Part shown: in pieces, positions 7,695 to 15,825 of the stretch
Layout: each line of letters begins with the position of its first letter
How positions within the stretch are numbered: position 1 is the first letter of the stretch
IMG/VR virus record: IMGVR_UViG_3300025088_000019
Span: 1 to 24,772 of that record
DNA length: 24,772 nucleotides
Source of the DNA: a virus
Strand: one strand, 5' to 3'
The notes under the pieces: generated by a model
Seen by the model: only the letters and a program-made list of their open reading frames with translations
Databases searched by the model: none
Told to the model about the DNA's origin: nothing
Program-made: the position numbers and the translations under genes

Positions 7695-8135
7695 TTAACC
7701 GTTTATACCTGCAGGCCCAGGTCCATATCCACTACTATTGGGATTTGCTCTTGTCTTTGCAAATTCTGATAGTCCACCAGCTGCAAAGAATGATTTATCT
7801 ACTAATTGTGAGAATTTGTGTAGTATTGTTCCTGGTGCGTTTCTTACATCACTAATTGTGGTGAACCGAGAATTTGTAAGATATGCGTCACCCTTTTGAA
7901 CTCCTACTGGCAACCAACGACTTAATGGATACGTTTTATTGTTGGTCGCTGCAGGGGTAGTTAATGTACCCGCCTCGTTGGGAGTAAATTCTTTCTGCAC
8001 GGTATCTACGGCCGGTGTTCGTGTTCGTGGCCCACCGTCCCAGAAATTTACTCCAGGTGAGGCTGCAGTGCCTATAGTTTTGACCTGTACTATGGTCGGT
8101 GAGGTGGCGGCTGTGTATCTCGTTAATAAGTCCAT
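7695..8135 (-). CDS. Small virion-associated protein of unknown function
   Basis: About 146 residues starting MDLLTRYTAATSPT. I chose the ATG at 8133-8135 because GGAG stands six bases before it; a longer frame from a TTG at 8147 would read through that site. The sequence has no recognised domain. It contains FWDGGPRTRTP and ends in a Gly/Pro-rich tail SGYGPGPAGING. Position at the end of the tail operon, 15 bp after a paired virion protein, suggests a minor tail or fibre-associated component; this is inference from context only. It directly precedes the HNH gene. Confidence 0.65.
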   Translation of the reverse strand: MDLLTRYTAATSPTIVQVKTIGTAASPGVNFWDGGPRTRTPAVDTVQKEFTPNEAGTLTTPAATNNKTYPLSRWLPVGVQKGDAYLTNSRFTTISDVRNAPGTILHKFSQLVDKSFFAAGGLSEFAKTRANPNSSGYGPGPAGING

Positions 8136-8150
8136 ATAAATCTCCAAGTA

Positions 8151-9080
8151 TTAGGTATCAAACCTAACTATAAATGTTTGGTTAACATCAAAAGTTCTCT
8201 GAATTGGTTCGCTTGTTTTTGCCACTGCTAACAATTCATATTTATCGTTATATAACCCAATTGTGGTAACGTATGGTTTGATTACCCCGGCCCTCATTAA
8301 ATTATATAAATTCCATGTTGAACTTCCGCTGGATGGCTTGATGTTCATTTGATTAAACGATTGCGTAACACTACCCGTTGTGGCCGTATATGTGGATAAT
8401 ATTGACGGATTAAATGGCGAAAAGTTAAAGTCCATAGGACGCAACTTTACATTTACTTGGTGTCGATTGAGCAGTACATCACTACTATAATCCACATATA
8501 AATTCGTGCCGCTTACTATTTGTAATCCAATTGATGATATAGAAGTGTTTACCGACCCCGTATTATGTTTTATAACTGCTATACCCTTTTTATAAAAAAT
8601 ATTACCCAAGTATACATTAACAGATGCGCTTACATGATATAAATTTCCTTTACTATCGTCTCGTATATATGTATTTGCAATTTCAGTACTTAATTCGAAT
8701 GATCCAGGCTTTATACGTTCTCCATAAAAATTCTGTCCAATGCTAAGTACATACGAATCATTGGACAGTCCTGCTAAACTAGAAGTAACTAATACCGATC
8801 CACTATAGAAATTTCCGCTATTGTAGAACAAATGTTTTATAGAAGAATATAAAATATATTCATATACTCCCGAGTCTTGATTTATTTTGGGAAAATCGCT
8901 TCCATAAAAATCTACAGTGTCATTTGTGGCGCGGTCGATGGTGACCGCACCAACTAAATTATCCGGAGAAGTAATATTTATTCCACTTGATCCTGATTGT
9001 AATTCCCAAGACATAGGTGCAGATGCATATATGTCTTCTACTGTATAATCTTTTGAATCTAATGTACTAAATACTTTCAT
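8151..9080 (-). CDS. Virion structural protein, paralogue of the 9097-10296 product
   Basis: This 309-residue protein is rich in Ser, Tyr, Asn and Val. It shares a core with its upstream neighbour: FYGERIKPGSFEL with YIRDDSKGNLY (about 118-148), then GNIFYKKGIAVI (159-170). Its last 43 residues, around VTTIGLYNDKYELLAVAK and ending VRFDT, closely match the neighbour's C-terminus. Tandem duplication followed by divergence is the simplest reading. Similar patterns occur in structural proteins of T4-like aquatic phages, from memory and not checked. GGGAG and AGG precede the ATG at suitable distance. The role is probably tail or baseplate periphery. Confidence 0.7.
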   Translation of the reverse strand: MKVFSTLDSKDYTVEDIYASAPMSWELQSGSSGINITSPDNLVGAVTIDRATNDTVDFYGSDFPKINQDSGVYEYILYSSIKHLFYNSGNFYSGSVLVTSSLAGLSNDSYVLSIGQNFYGERIKPGSFELSTEIANTYIRDDSKGNLYHVSASVNVYLGNIFYKKGIAVIKHNTGSVNTSISSIGLQIVSGTNLYVDYSSDVLLNRHQVNVKLRPMDFNFSPFNPSILSTYTATTGSVTQSFNQMNIKPSSGSSTWNLYNLMRAGVIKPYVTTIGLYNDKYELLAVAKTSEPIQRTFDVNQTFIVRFDT

Positions 9081-9096
9081 GTATTACCTACTCCCG

Positions 9097-10296
9097 TTAA
9101 AAATCGAGTCGCACCCTTAACAAAACTTCCTCGTCAAAGCTTTTACGAACTGGCTTACTAAGTTTTGCCACCGCTAGTAATTCGTTGCTATCATTATATA
9201 ATCCTATCGTGGTAATATATACTTTTGGATCATTTTTAAATTCCGATTGTACTAATACTCCCGTGGATGCATTTGAAAACGTTGGGTTATTAGAATAATT
9301 ATATTCTTTATTTCGCAACCGCACGAAGTAGTGGGTTGATGCTATCGTTTCGGCCGAACGTGCTCTAAATCCTTTATTAGAACCAGATGCATTTGATGCA
9401 TTTCTAATTGACACAAATAATCCCGTGTGATTATATGCCGATCCGTTTGTACTCCAATTAGCTTCGGTAAGCTCATGTATAATGGGTGCAAATGGAGATG
9501 TTTCAGAATTAAATGCCGTTGCCGATGAATAAAATAATGTTGTACGTGACGATGTTGCCTCACTACCCGTTATTAATACCGACGAAGCAGATGTAAAAAA
9601 TCCAACCGCCGGTCCAATTGCATTGGGGTTTAATACGATAATGCCCAAATCGGGATACACTAATCCATATCCAGGTCCACTGGTTCCGAATGTGGTAGCA
9701 TTGGTCGATGATGAAATTGATCCCGATATAGTTGATAGTGCGCCAGAAATTATATTATACACTCGGCCTGCTTTACTGTTTGCCGTCAATGCACCCAGTG
9801 TTTGCCCACTATCGTCGATGAATGTTCTAATACCATTGGCACCAGACAATGGAAGTTCCCAATTGCCAGGATCAAGTTGTTCACGAATTCGCGAGCGTTG
9901 AAAATTGATGACATAAATGTGATCAGACTCTACGCCCTGAAAGGAGAACTTCGTGTCTTCTGGGTTTAGTAATAAATTTCTATATTGACTGTATATTGCC
10001 TTGGTCGGTAATTTTGATTGTTCATTTACGTCGAGTGTTGGTGAGCCTCCGCCGTTTATATGACCATACGTAAGAGCAAATTGCACTTCTGCTAATTCAC
10101 CACTTGCGCCACCGGGATCAATATTATATACATCGAAATAATATTCACCGCTAATTTTAGTTTGTTGCCCAACGGCGACATTAACATATAGTAATCCCTC
10201 AAATGATCCAGTATCACCGGAAAATAATCCGGTGGTTACGGTTGTGGGATTTGCTGGTACTATGTCGTCATTTTGAAGCGTAGTATAAATAGTCAT
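9097..10296 (-). CDS. Virion structural protein, larger paralogue of the 8151-9080 product
   Basis: This 399-residue protein has RIREQLDPGNWEL with FIDDSGQTL (136-167), GLVYPDLGIIVLNP (211-224) and a C-terminal module VYITTIGLYNDSNELLAVAK...VRLDF (about 356-399). All three regions align in order with the smaller neighbour. The first 100 residues and a Ser/Asn-rich middle (190-340) are extra. No enzymatic motif is seen. AGGA lies about eight bases before the ATG. The shared C-terminus may be an oligomerisation or attachment module. Annotated as a structural protein from context and composition. Confidence 0.72.
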   Translation of the reverse strand: MTIYTTLQNDDIVPANPTTVTTGLFSGDTGSFEGLLYVNVAVGQQTKISGEYYFDVYNIDPGGASGELAEVQFALTYGHINGGGSPTLDVNEQSKLPTKAIYSQYRNLLLNPEDTKFSFQGVESDHIYVINFQRSRIREQLDPGNWELPLSGANGIRTFIDDSGQTLGALTANSKAGRVYNIISGALSTISGSISSSTNATTFGTSGPGYGLVYPDLGIIVLNPNAIGPAVGFFTSASSVLITGSEATSSRTTLFYSSATAFNSETSPFAPIIHELTEANWSTNGSAYNHTGLFVSIRNASNASGSNKGFRARSAETIASTHYFVRLRNKEYNYSNNPTFSNASTGVLVQSEFKNDPKVYITTIGLYNDSNELLAVAKLSKPVRKSFDEEVLLRVRLDF

Positions 10297-10315
10297 ATGT
10301 ATATCCTAGTGTTGA

Positions 10316-10963
10316 TTACGTTGTCGTTGCTGGGAGGATAACCACGGGAATTACTTTTGTTGCGCCCGTTTCATTACCAATAATAACTAACTGTGTTTCT
10401 GTTCTTGTGCTTACATTTTTTGGTGTAAGTGTAAACTGTGTTCCTGTTAGTACGATGGCATTTTGTGATGTTGCCGAGGAAGTTTCTCCGACAAACGTAG
10501 GCACCGTAGCGCTTCCAGCCACCCCGTTACTTGTTAATGTTGCGGCTTCTCTGTCATAAAGAACTGCGGTGTATCCAAGGCTTTGGTCAAGGTTGGTACC
10601 ACCCGTAGTAATTACTGTTATTTGTTGACCCAACGCATTCGTAGAATAACTGAGTTCTATGGACAGTGGCGCAACTTGTAATAAAGGAATTGTATTTTGT
10701 CCACGACCAAACGTGACCAGTTTATATCGTAAATTTTGTGTTTCGTCCACCGATGCTTCTACTATGGGCATATTTTCAATGGCCGATCCGTAATATTCTG
10801 TGCCGAGCGGGTGAGCTGGATCGAATAGTGAATAATCAATCTCGTCGTCTGCCACCGCAAACTGTGTGATATTGAATGCCGAGCGGCCGCGAGACAGTAA
10901 TTCCCGTCCTTTTTTTGTTAAGATAGCGTCAACGGTAACGCTTGCTTTATTTAAATATCCCAT
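10316..10963 (-). CDS. Tail/baseplate-associated structural protein
   Basis: This 215-residue protein has a distinctive N-terminus: KKGRELLSRG, FNITQFAVADDEIDYSLF and DPAHPLGTEYYG within the first 60 residues. I associate this pattern with virion proteins of aquatic myoviruses, without being able to verify it. The rest is Thr/Val-rich and predicted beta, ending in VVILPATTT. It lies between the giant wedge protein and the paralogous pair, so it may link baseplate and fibres. GGAG precedes the ATG by nine bases. A 58-bp leader upstream (10964-11021) contains no clear promoter or terminator. Confidence 0.65.
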   Translation of the reverse strand: MGYLNKASVTVDAILTKKGRELLSRGRSAFNITQFAVADDEIDYSLFDPAHPLGTEYYGSAIENMPIVEASVDETQNLRYKLVTFGRGQNTIPLLQVAPLSIELSYSTNALGQQITVITTGGTNLDQSLGYTAVLYDREAATLTSNGVAGSATVPTFVGETSSATSQNAIVLTGTQFTLTPKNVSTRTETQLVIIGNETGATKVIPVVILPATTT

Positions 10964-11021
10964 AAATAATAACTCCGAGTAATAAGAGGTCTGATATACA
11001 TATATAGTATTGTTTGTTTTG

Positions 11022-14000
11022 TTACGTTACGTTTAGTGTTCCGCCGCCGCCGGTCGTTATTTCTGTGTTGGTTATAGTACGTGCCACGGTAATTTCCGTT
11101 CCCTCACTTACAAATATTTCTACCGGATCTTTTCCGTCAATCGTTGTGTCCTTTGTATTTAAACACCCCACATAATTTCTACGTTTAGTTGCGGTAGAGT
11201 TATCTCTAAAAAACCTATAGTGCTTTCGCAGATGTCCAAATGGGACTCTTGGTTCAATCTCTAGTGCATAATAGTATAATAATAATGTAATATTTTTACT
11301 AATTGCGTCTTGATTATCTATGGTGTAAAAAAGTTTCCCCAACGGAGGATTACTGTCTGCTACTAACGTGGCAATTGGTCCTATGTTTTCTATTCCATTG
11401 GTAGATGTAACTGCGTCTAATAATACGCCATGTGAACCGGTCGGCTGCGTCACAATAGCTCTGTTTATATCTTGATTACGTAAAATTTCAGTTCTATATA
11501 ATCTAACTCGTAACCCAGAAACTCCAGTTTGCAAACCGAATAATAGTGCAATATTTTGTACCGATAATTCTCCTGTGATATATGTGTTACCTGCTATTGC
11601 TGGCAAATTGAACAAATCTACATATCGGGCAGGCGTATCTATGAGTTTATCTATTGATATTGTTGTAGTTTTAAAATTATTTAATTCTGGCTTTGCTACG
11701 GTATACGTATCAAATACAATTCTACGAGGAACTCTTTTTTGTATTGGTAAAAATTGTAATAATTCCCAATTTTCTTTATCTAGAGACGGCGGCAAATACG
11801 ATGGAACTCCGTCAATATAAAATGCAGTTCCATCCGTTGGCGGCCGATACGATGCTCTTGTTGTAAATACATAATATTTTCCATTTCCAGCGGCTGCAGT
11901 CTTTATAGAACCACTCACACTTGTAAACGTAGAATCTACTGATTGATATACTACATCATATATATTATACCTTGCACCCGATGCCCACGTTTTCTGATTA
12001 TCGAATGTTTGATTTTCCATATTCCATGTTGCATTCAATGGTCTGGTATATACTGGTTTTTTTATAATGACTGGAAAATAGTAAATTCCCTGTGTATCAT
12101 TAAAATATGTGTACACGCCAACATCTCTGAAATCAGTGGATGGCGGTATATCATATATTGCGGGTATAAATACACTTGTTACTCCGCCGGGGCGGGGTGT
12201 TTCAATTTCTGTTGTAAATAATTTTCTAGTGTACAATCTATTATATGGTTCTGCCCCAACACTTCCGTAATTTATATCGTTGTATGAAATTTTATTTAAA
12301 TTGGACAGTTGTAAATCAATATTTGATGGTCTTTCTGGCTTAGATGAACTGATGTCCGTGTAATTCCATTGTTCGTGTCGTTTAGTATACGTGCGACTTT
12401 CTGCATTTACATTGCGTATAGGTTCTATTGCAATTGCTTGTAAGTTTGAATAGCTACCCGTCATTAATGTAGGTTGCATATCTAGCAATGCGGTATACTT
12501 AATAGTATTTGCTGTCATTGGAAACGGCAGCGTCACTGGTTCTTGTATTCTATATGTTGGATAAGCTCCTTCAACCTTTGCAACAGCAGATTCTATTGTA
12601 TCAGATACATTAAATGTTGCTCCATAATCTGGTTTACTACTTGATAATGACCCCGCTGCTGCTAACGTTTTTTTCGTACCCGTTCCATAGAAACGAATAT
12701 TTTTTACTGGTGGTATTTTTACTTGTTCTAGAATATTAGGTTCTATAAGTATTCCATCCAATACCGCTGCCTTTGAAGGAATGAAATAGTCAAGTACTTG
12801 ATTTAACACCGACGCCACATCCGATGCAATTCGTATGAACTTATTCGTATTGACCGTTACATAATGATACTGTTGATAATGTTGTTTTAAAGTTTCTAAG
12901 GACTTGTCAAATGTCGTATATAATGTTGTCGGTGATCCTAGTACCGCATTAATATTTTCCAATCCCAAATTACGAATTATATTTTGATTGACAATTTCAG
13001 TTGGTGACATAGCCAATATGACTTTGTTACGTCCCGCACGAAGTTTTTTTGTTTGTGGTTGAACAATACTTTGTGTTCTATATAATCTTGATCCTTTGCT
13101 ATTGTCTATGAATATTGGCGGTGCCGCCACTTTTATTTTATTTGATATGTATCCGCTAGATCCAACCAATGGCATTTCTTGCCGCACCGTTCTATTATAT
13201 CGTACAAAATCAGATCCACTAATATTAACGGCTGTTAAATTTTGTAGCGACGGGGACACTGATATATTTTTGTACGGCGATTCATTTGCAATCTGTGATG
13301 CCGCAAGAGATGCGGTATTAATTTTATTAAAGGATAACTGCGCTATTAAATTGTCTGCTGCAGAAGAATATGTATCTCCCGCATTTGAACCCGCATCAAA
13401 TGCGGTATTTAAAATTACTTCATCTGATAGAGTGTCATTCCATAAACGTACCTCGTCCACGGTCCAGTTTGCTCTAGCAATTACTCTACTACCAACTCCA
13501 CCAATACCCAAAAATCCAGTATTTTGCCACAATGATGCAAATTTCGATGACTCACTTGATATAGAATTAAATATTACGTCTTCCCCATCAACCTGAGTTA
13601 CGTATAGCGATGCGGTTGATGCATAAACCTGTATAGTTACACTTACCCGTTCATTCAAAAGTTCTTGAAAACTACTTGACAATAATACTATATTACCGCT
13701 TCCCGATGTAAGTTGAATTTTACTAAGAGTTGGTATAGTAGGATGTTTTGCCAAATGCAATCCCCACCTTGCGTCACCAGTAACCAACGTGGCTATACTT
13801 GATGTAATTGCCGAAGGCACGCACGTAAATTGCAGTGTGGTCGGCGACCGCAACGATGCTGAAACGGGTATAGTTACGTATGATGTTTTTGTTGTATTGA
13901 ACTTCAATCCATTTGTATACTCATCGTATATATGGTATGAGCTTGATTCTGGCGTACCCGTTTCCTTTACACTGAGTAATTGCGGACCAATGCCAAAAGT

Positions 14001-15425
14001 TTTTAATAACGTTTCTAATGCAGTCTTTGTACCCTTTGCCTTTGCAAAAAACGGTAAATTATGTAATAATCTTTTATAAATTTCCGCCGACATATCTCGT
14101 CGCGGAATTTCTGAGTCAGTTCCGATGATATTGTCCGCCAAATTATATACGGAATTTAACGTGGGTAGTTTAAATCCAATGGATTCTGCAATTTCATTCA
14201 CTAAATCTTTGGAAAGTTCTTTATTAGGATCTAACTGTCTGCTGTAGATATTCGGGAATTGATCAACGAACGGTTTAATAGTATCAAAGAAATGCCCTAT
14301 CATAGAAACAAACGTGATATATGCTCCAGAACTATCATCTTCCCGCAGATGTGATGGGATTGTATTAACTAAATTATTTTCGTTAAACTCATCAAATCGT
14401 TGTGCAATTAGACTTTGCGTTTCATACCAATTCGTGATCGTATTACTACTAACGGACCACAAGCTACTTCCAGACTTTGGCCAATATCCAATTGAATTAT
14501 ATTCTTGCCCCGTGTCTGCATAATGGGCAGACGCAGAATATGGACTATTAGATCCTGATGGAGTAAAATACAAATACTGTTCATACCGATCAAATCCACG
14601 AATGATATCTTCTTGCTGTTTTGCAAATGTTGCCGATTGATCTTGTACGTAAATTAATCCAACGGATGCAGTATTTGATGTATATGTAGATAAGAATTGT
14701 TTACGGCTACTCTCCAATATTTCTACCTGACGAACTTTTTCCTTAAACGTTTCAAGTCGCATAGCAGCAGACCCGTAAAACATAAAATTATTATAATCCG
14801 TAAAGTCTATATTCAACTCCGATGAATTAAAATCATAAGAATACCACTGTCTAAAGATTTCATCTTCAAATGATTTATTTTGAAATGTATCCGTTAGTCC
14901 CACCGAACCCGATTGCAATGACAGTTTTTGCAATGTCATATTGCTCAGAGATTTTCCAGTATCTAAATCTGCTTGCACTGCTAAATTTTTTGGACGTAGG
15001 TATGGCGTTGCATCTAATTCAGGCGCAAACCGAACGCGAACTTTGTCAATTAGTGTTTTGGTAACTTCACGACTTAAGAATACCGAAGAACTGACGTTAA
15101 TATTATCTGGAACTGGTTGTAATAATTTTAATTGTATTCGCAAAATATTATTTTCGTCAGTTGCACCGTACCGATATGCCAGTGCCACGGATTGTCTATC
15201 TTCACCATAGTTCAATAATGTTTTTAAAGTACGTTCTTCATCTACGTAATTATCTATAGCCGTTTGTAAAAATTGTAATGCTGACGCAATCAATGGCTGT
15301 GAAATATTGACATTAATCAGTGTAGGATTAATTGCTATATTATAATTTCTTGTAAGTGGCTGCGATGGCGTTACTGATGGCGATATAATTACTCGGATAG
15401 CAGCCTGTATTGTCGTATTATACAT
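11022..15425 (-). CDS. Giant baseplate-wedge protein, gp7-like, with a LamG/ConA-type lectin domain
   Basis: This 1467-residue protein is the largest in the window. Residues 400-485 contain LSKDLVNEIAESIG, then AEIYKRLLHNLPFFAKAKGTK and ALETLLKTFGI, a pattern of phage tail protein I/gp7-type wedge proteins. Directly after this, about 505-680, comes a concanavalin-A/LamG-like domain: GLKFNTTKTSYVTIP at its start and WTVDEVRLWNDTLSDE near its end. The remaining 780 residues are Asn/Thr-rich with no recognised domain. T4 gp7 is 1032 residues. Position downstream of gp25 and gp6 supports a wedge role. The inserted lectin-like fold could bind sugars or serve as structure; that is inference. Its start overlaps the previous gene's end by eight bases. 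Confidence 0.7.
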   Translation of the reverse strand: MYNTTIQAAIRVIISPSVTPSQPLTRNYNIAINPTLINVNISQPLIASALQFLQTAIDNYVDEERTLKTLLNYGEDRQSVALAYRYGATDENNILRIQLKLLQPVPDNINVSSSVFLSREVTKTLIDKVRVRFAPELDATPYLRPKNLAVQADLDTGKSLSNMTLQKLSLQSGSVGLTDTFQNKSFEDEIFRQWYSYDFNSSELNIDFTDYNNFMFYGSAAMRLETFKEKVRQVEILESSRKQFLSTYTSNTASVGLIYVQDQSATFAKQQEDIIRGFDRYEQYLYFTPSGSNSPYSASAHYADTGQEYNSIGYWPKSGSSLWSVSSNTITNWYETQSLIAQRFDEFNENNLVNTIPSHLREDDSSGAYITFVSMIGHFFDTIKPFVDQFPNIYSRQLDPNKELSKDLVNEIAESIGFKLPTLNSVYNLADNIIGTDSEIPRRDMSAEIYKRLLHNLPFFAKAKGTKTALETLLKTFGIGPQLLSVKETGTPESSSYHIYDEYTNGLKFNTTKTSYVTIPVSASLRSPTTLQFTCVPSAITSSIATLVTGDARWGLHLAKHPTIPTLSKIQLTSGSGNIVLLSSSFQELLNERVSVTIQVYASTASLYVTQVDGEDVIFNSISSESSKFASLWQNTGFLGIGGVGSRVIARANWTVDEVRLWNDTLSDEVILNTAFDAGSNAGDTYSSAADNLIAQLSFNKINTASLAASQIANESPYKNISVSPSLQNLTAVNISGSDFVRYNRTVRQEMPLVGSSGYISNKIKVAAPPIFIDNSKGSRLYRTQSIVQPQTKKLRAGRNKVILAMSPTEIVNQNIIRNLGLENINAVLGSPTTLYTTFDKSLETLKQHYQQYHYVTVNTNKFIRIASDVASVLNQVLDYFIPSKAAVLDGILIEPNILEQVKIPPVKNIRFYGTGTKKTLAAAGSLSSSKPDYGATFNVSDTIESAVAKVEGAYPTYRIQEPVTLPFPMTANTIKYTALLDMQPTLMTGSYSNLQAIAIEPIRNVNAESRTYTKRHEQWNYTDISSSKPERPSNIDLQLSNLNKISYNDINYGSVGAEPYNRLYTRKLFTTEIETPRPGGVTSVFIPAIYDIPPSTDFRDVGVYTYFNDTQGIYYFPVIIKKPVYTRPLNATWNMENQTFDNQKTWASGARYNIYDVVYQSVDSTFTSVSGSIKTAAAGNGKYYVFTTRASYRPPTDGTAFYIDGVPSYLPPSLDKENWELLQFLPIQKRVPRRIVFDTYTVAKPELNNFKTTTISIDKLIDTPARYVDLFNLPAIAGNTYITGELSVQNIALLFGLQTGVSGLRVRLYRTEILRNQDINRAIVTQPTGSHGVLLDAVTSTNGIENIGPIATLVADSNPPLGKLFYTIDNQDAISKNITLLLYYYALEIEPRVPFGHLRKHYRFFRDNSTATKRRNYVGCLNTKDTTIDGKDPVEIFVSEGTEITVARTITNTEITTGGGGTLNVT

Positions 15426-15825
15426 TTTTAAGTACCACTGTGCCGTTTAGTAAATTTTTTACTGTAAACTGTATGGGTAGCATCGTAGGTGTGATACTAG
15501 ATCGTTGATCTAAAAATGAAGTTTTTAATTGGACGGGAAATGAAGTTTGTATATTTGGTGCCAATGTAAATACATATGGACTAGTTGTATTATTTGTATT
15601 TATATCAAGAATTTTATCGTTAAATTCTATAGTAACTTCCAATGGCGCATTTAATGTCGTGTTACGGACAATGATTGTATCATTATATTGCTGTTCTGCT
15701 CCTATTACATAATTAATTTCAGACGGTGGATTGAAACTAATTGTTACCATATCATTTATAGAACTAACAACCTGAGTTCCTGTTGATGGTCTATATGGTT
15801 CATAATTAAGTAAAAATGGAATCAT
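15418..15825 (-). CDS. Small beta-rich tail protein of unknown function
   Basis: This 135-residue protein starts MIPFLLNYEPYRPSTG and is predicted mainly beta, with alternating hydrophobic and Thr/Asn residues resembling an Ig-like or jelly-roll fold. No known motif is recognised. Its ATG overlaps the preceding stop as TAATG and its own end overlaps the giant wedge gene by eight bases, so its product is likely made in step with both. A structural role beside the wedge is inferred from this coupling. Confidence 0.65.
   Translation of the reverse strand: MIPFLLNYEPYRPSTGTQVVSSINDMVTISFNPPSEINYVIGAEQQYNDTIIVRNTTLNAPLEVTIEFNDKILDINTNNTTSPYVFTLAPNIQTSFPVQLKTSFLDQRSSITPTMLPIQFTVKNLLNGTVVLKNV

Noticed and set aside
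7681-7697. TATAAATGG just before the HNH start as a late promoter
   Set aside because: It overlaps the start codon, so transcription would begin inside the gene; no conserved spacing or second element supports it.
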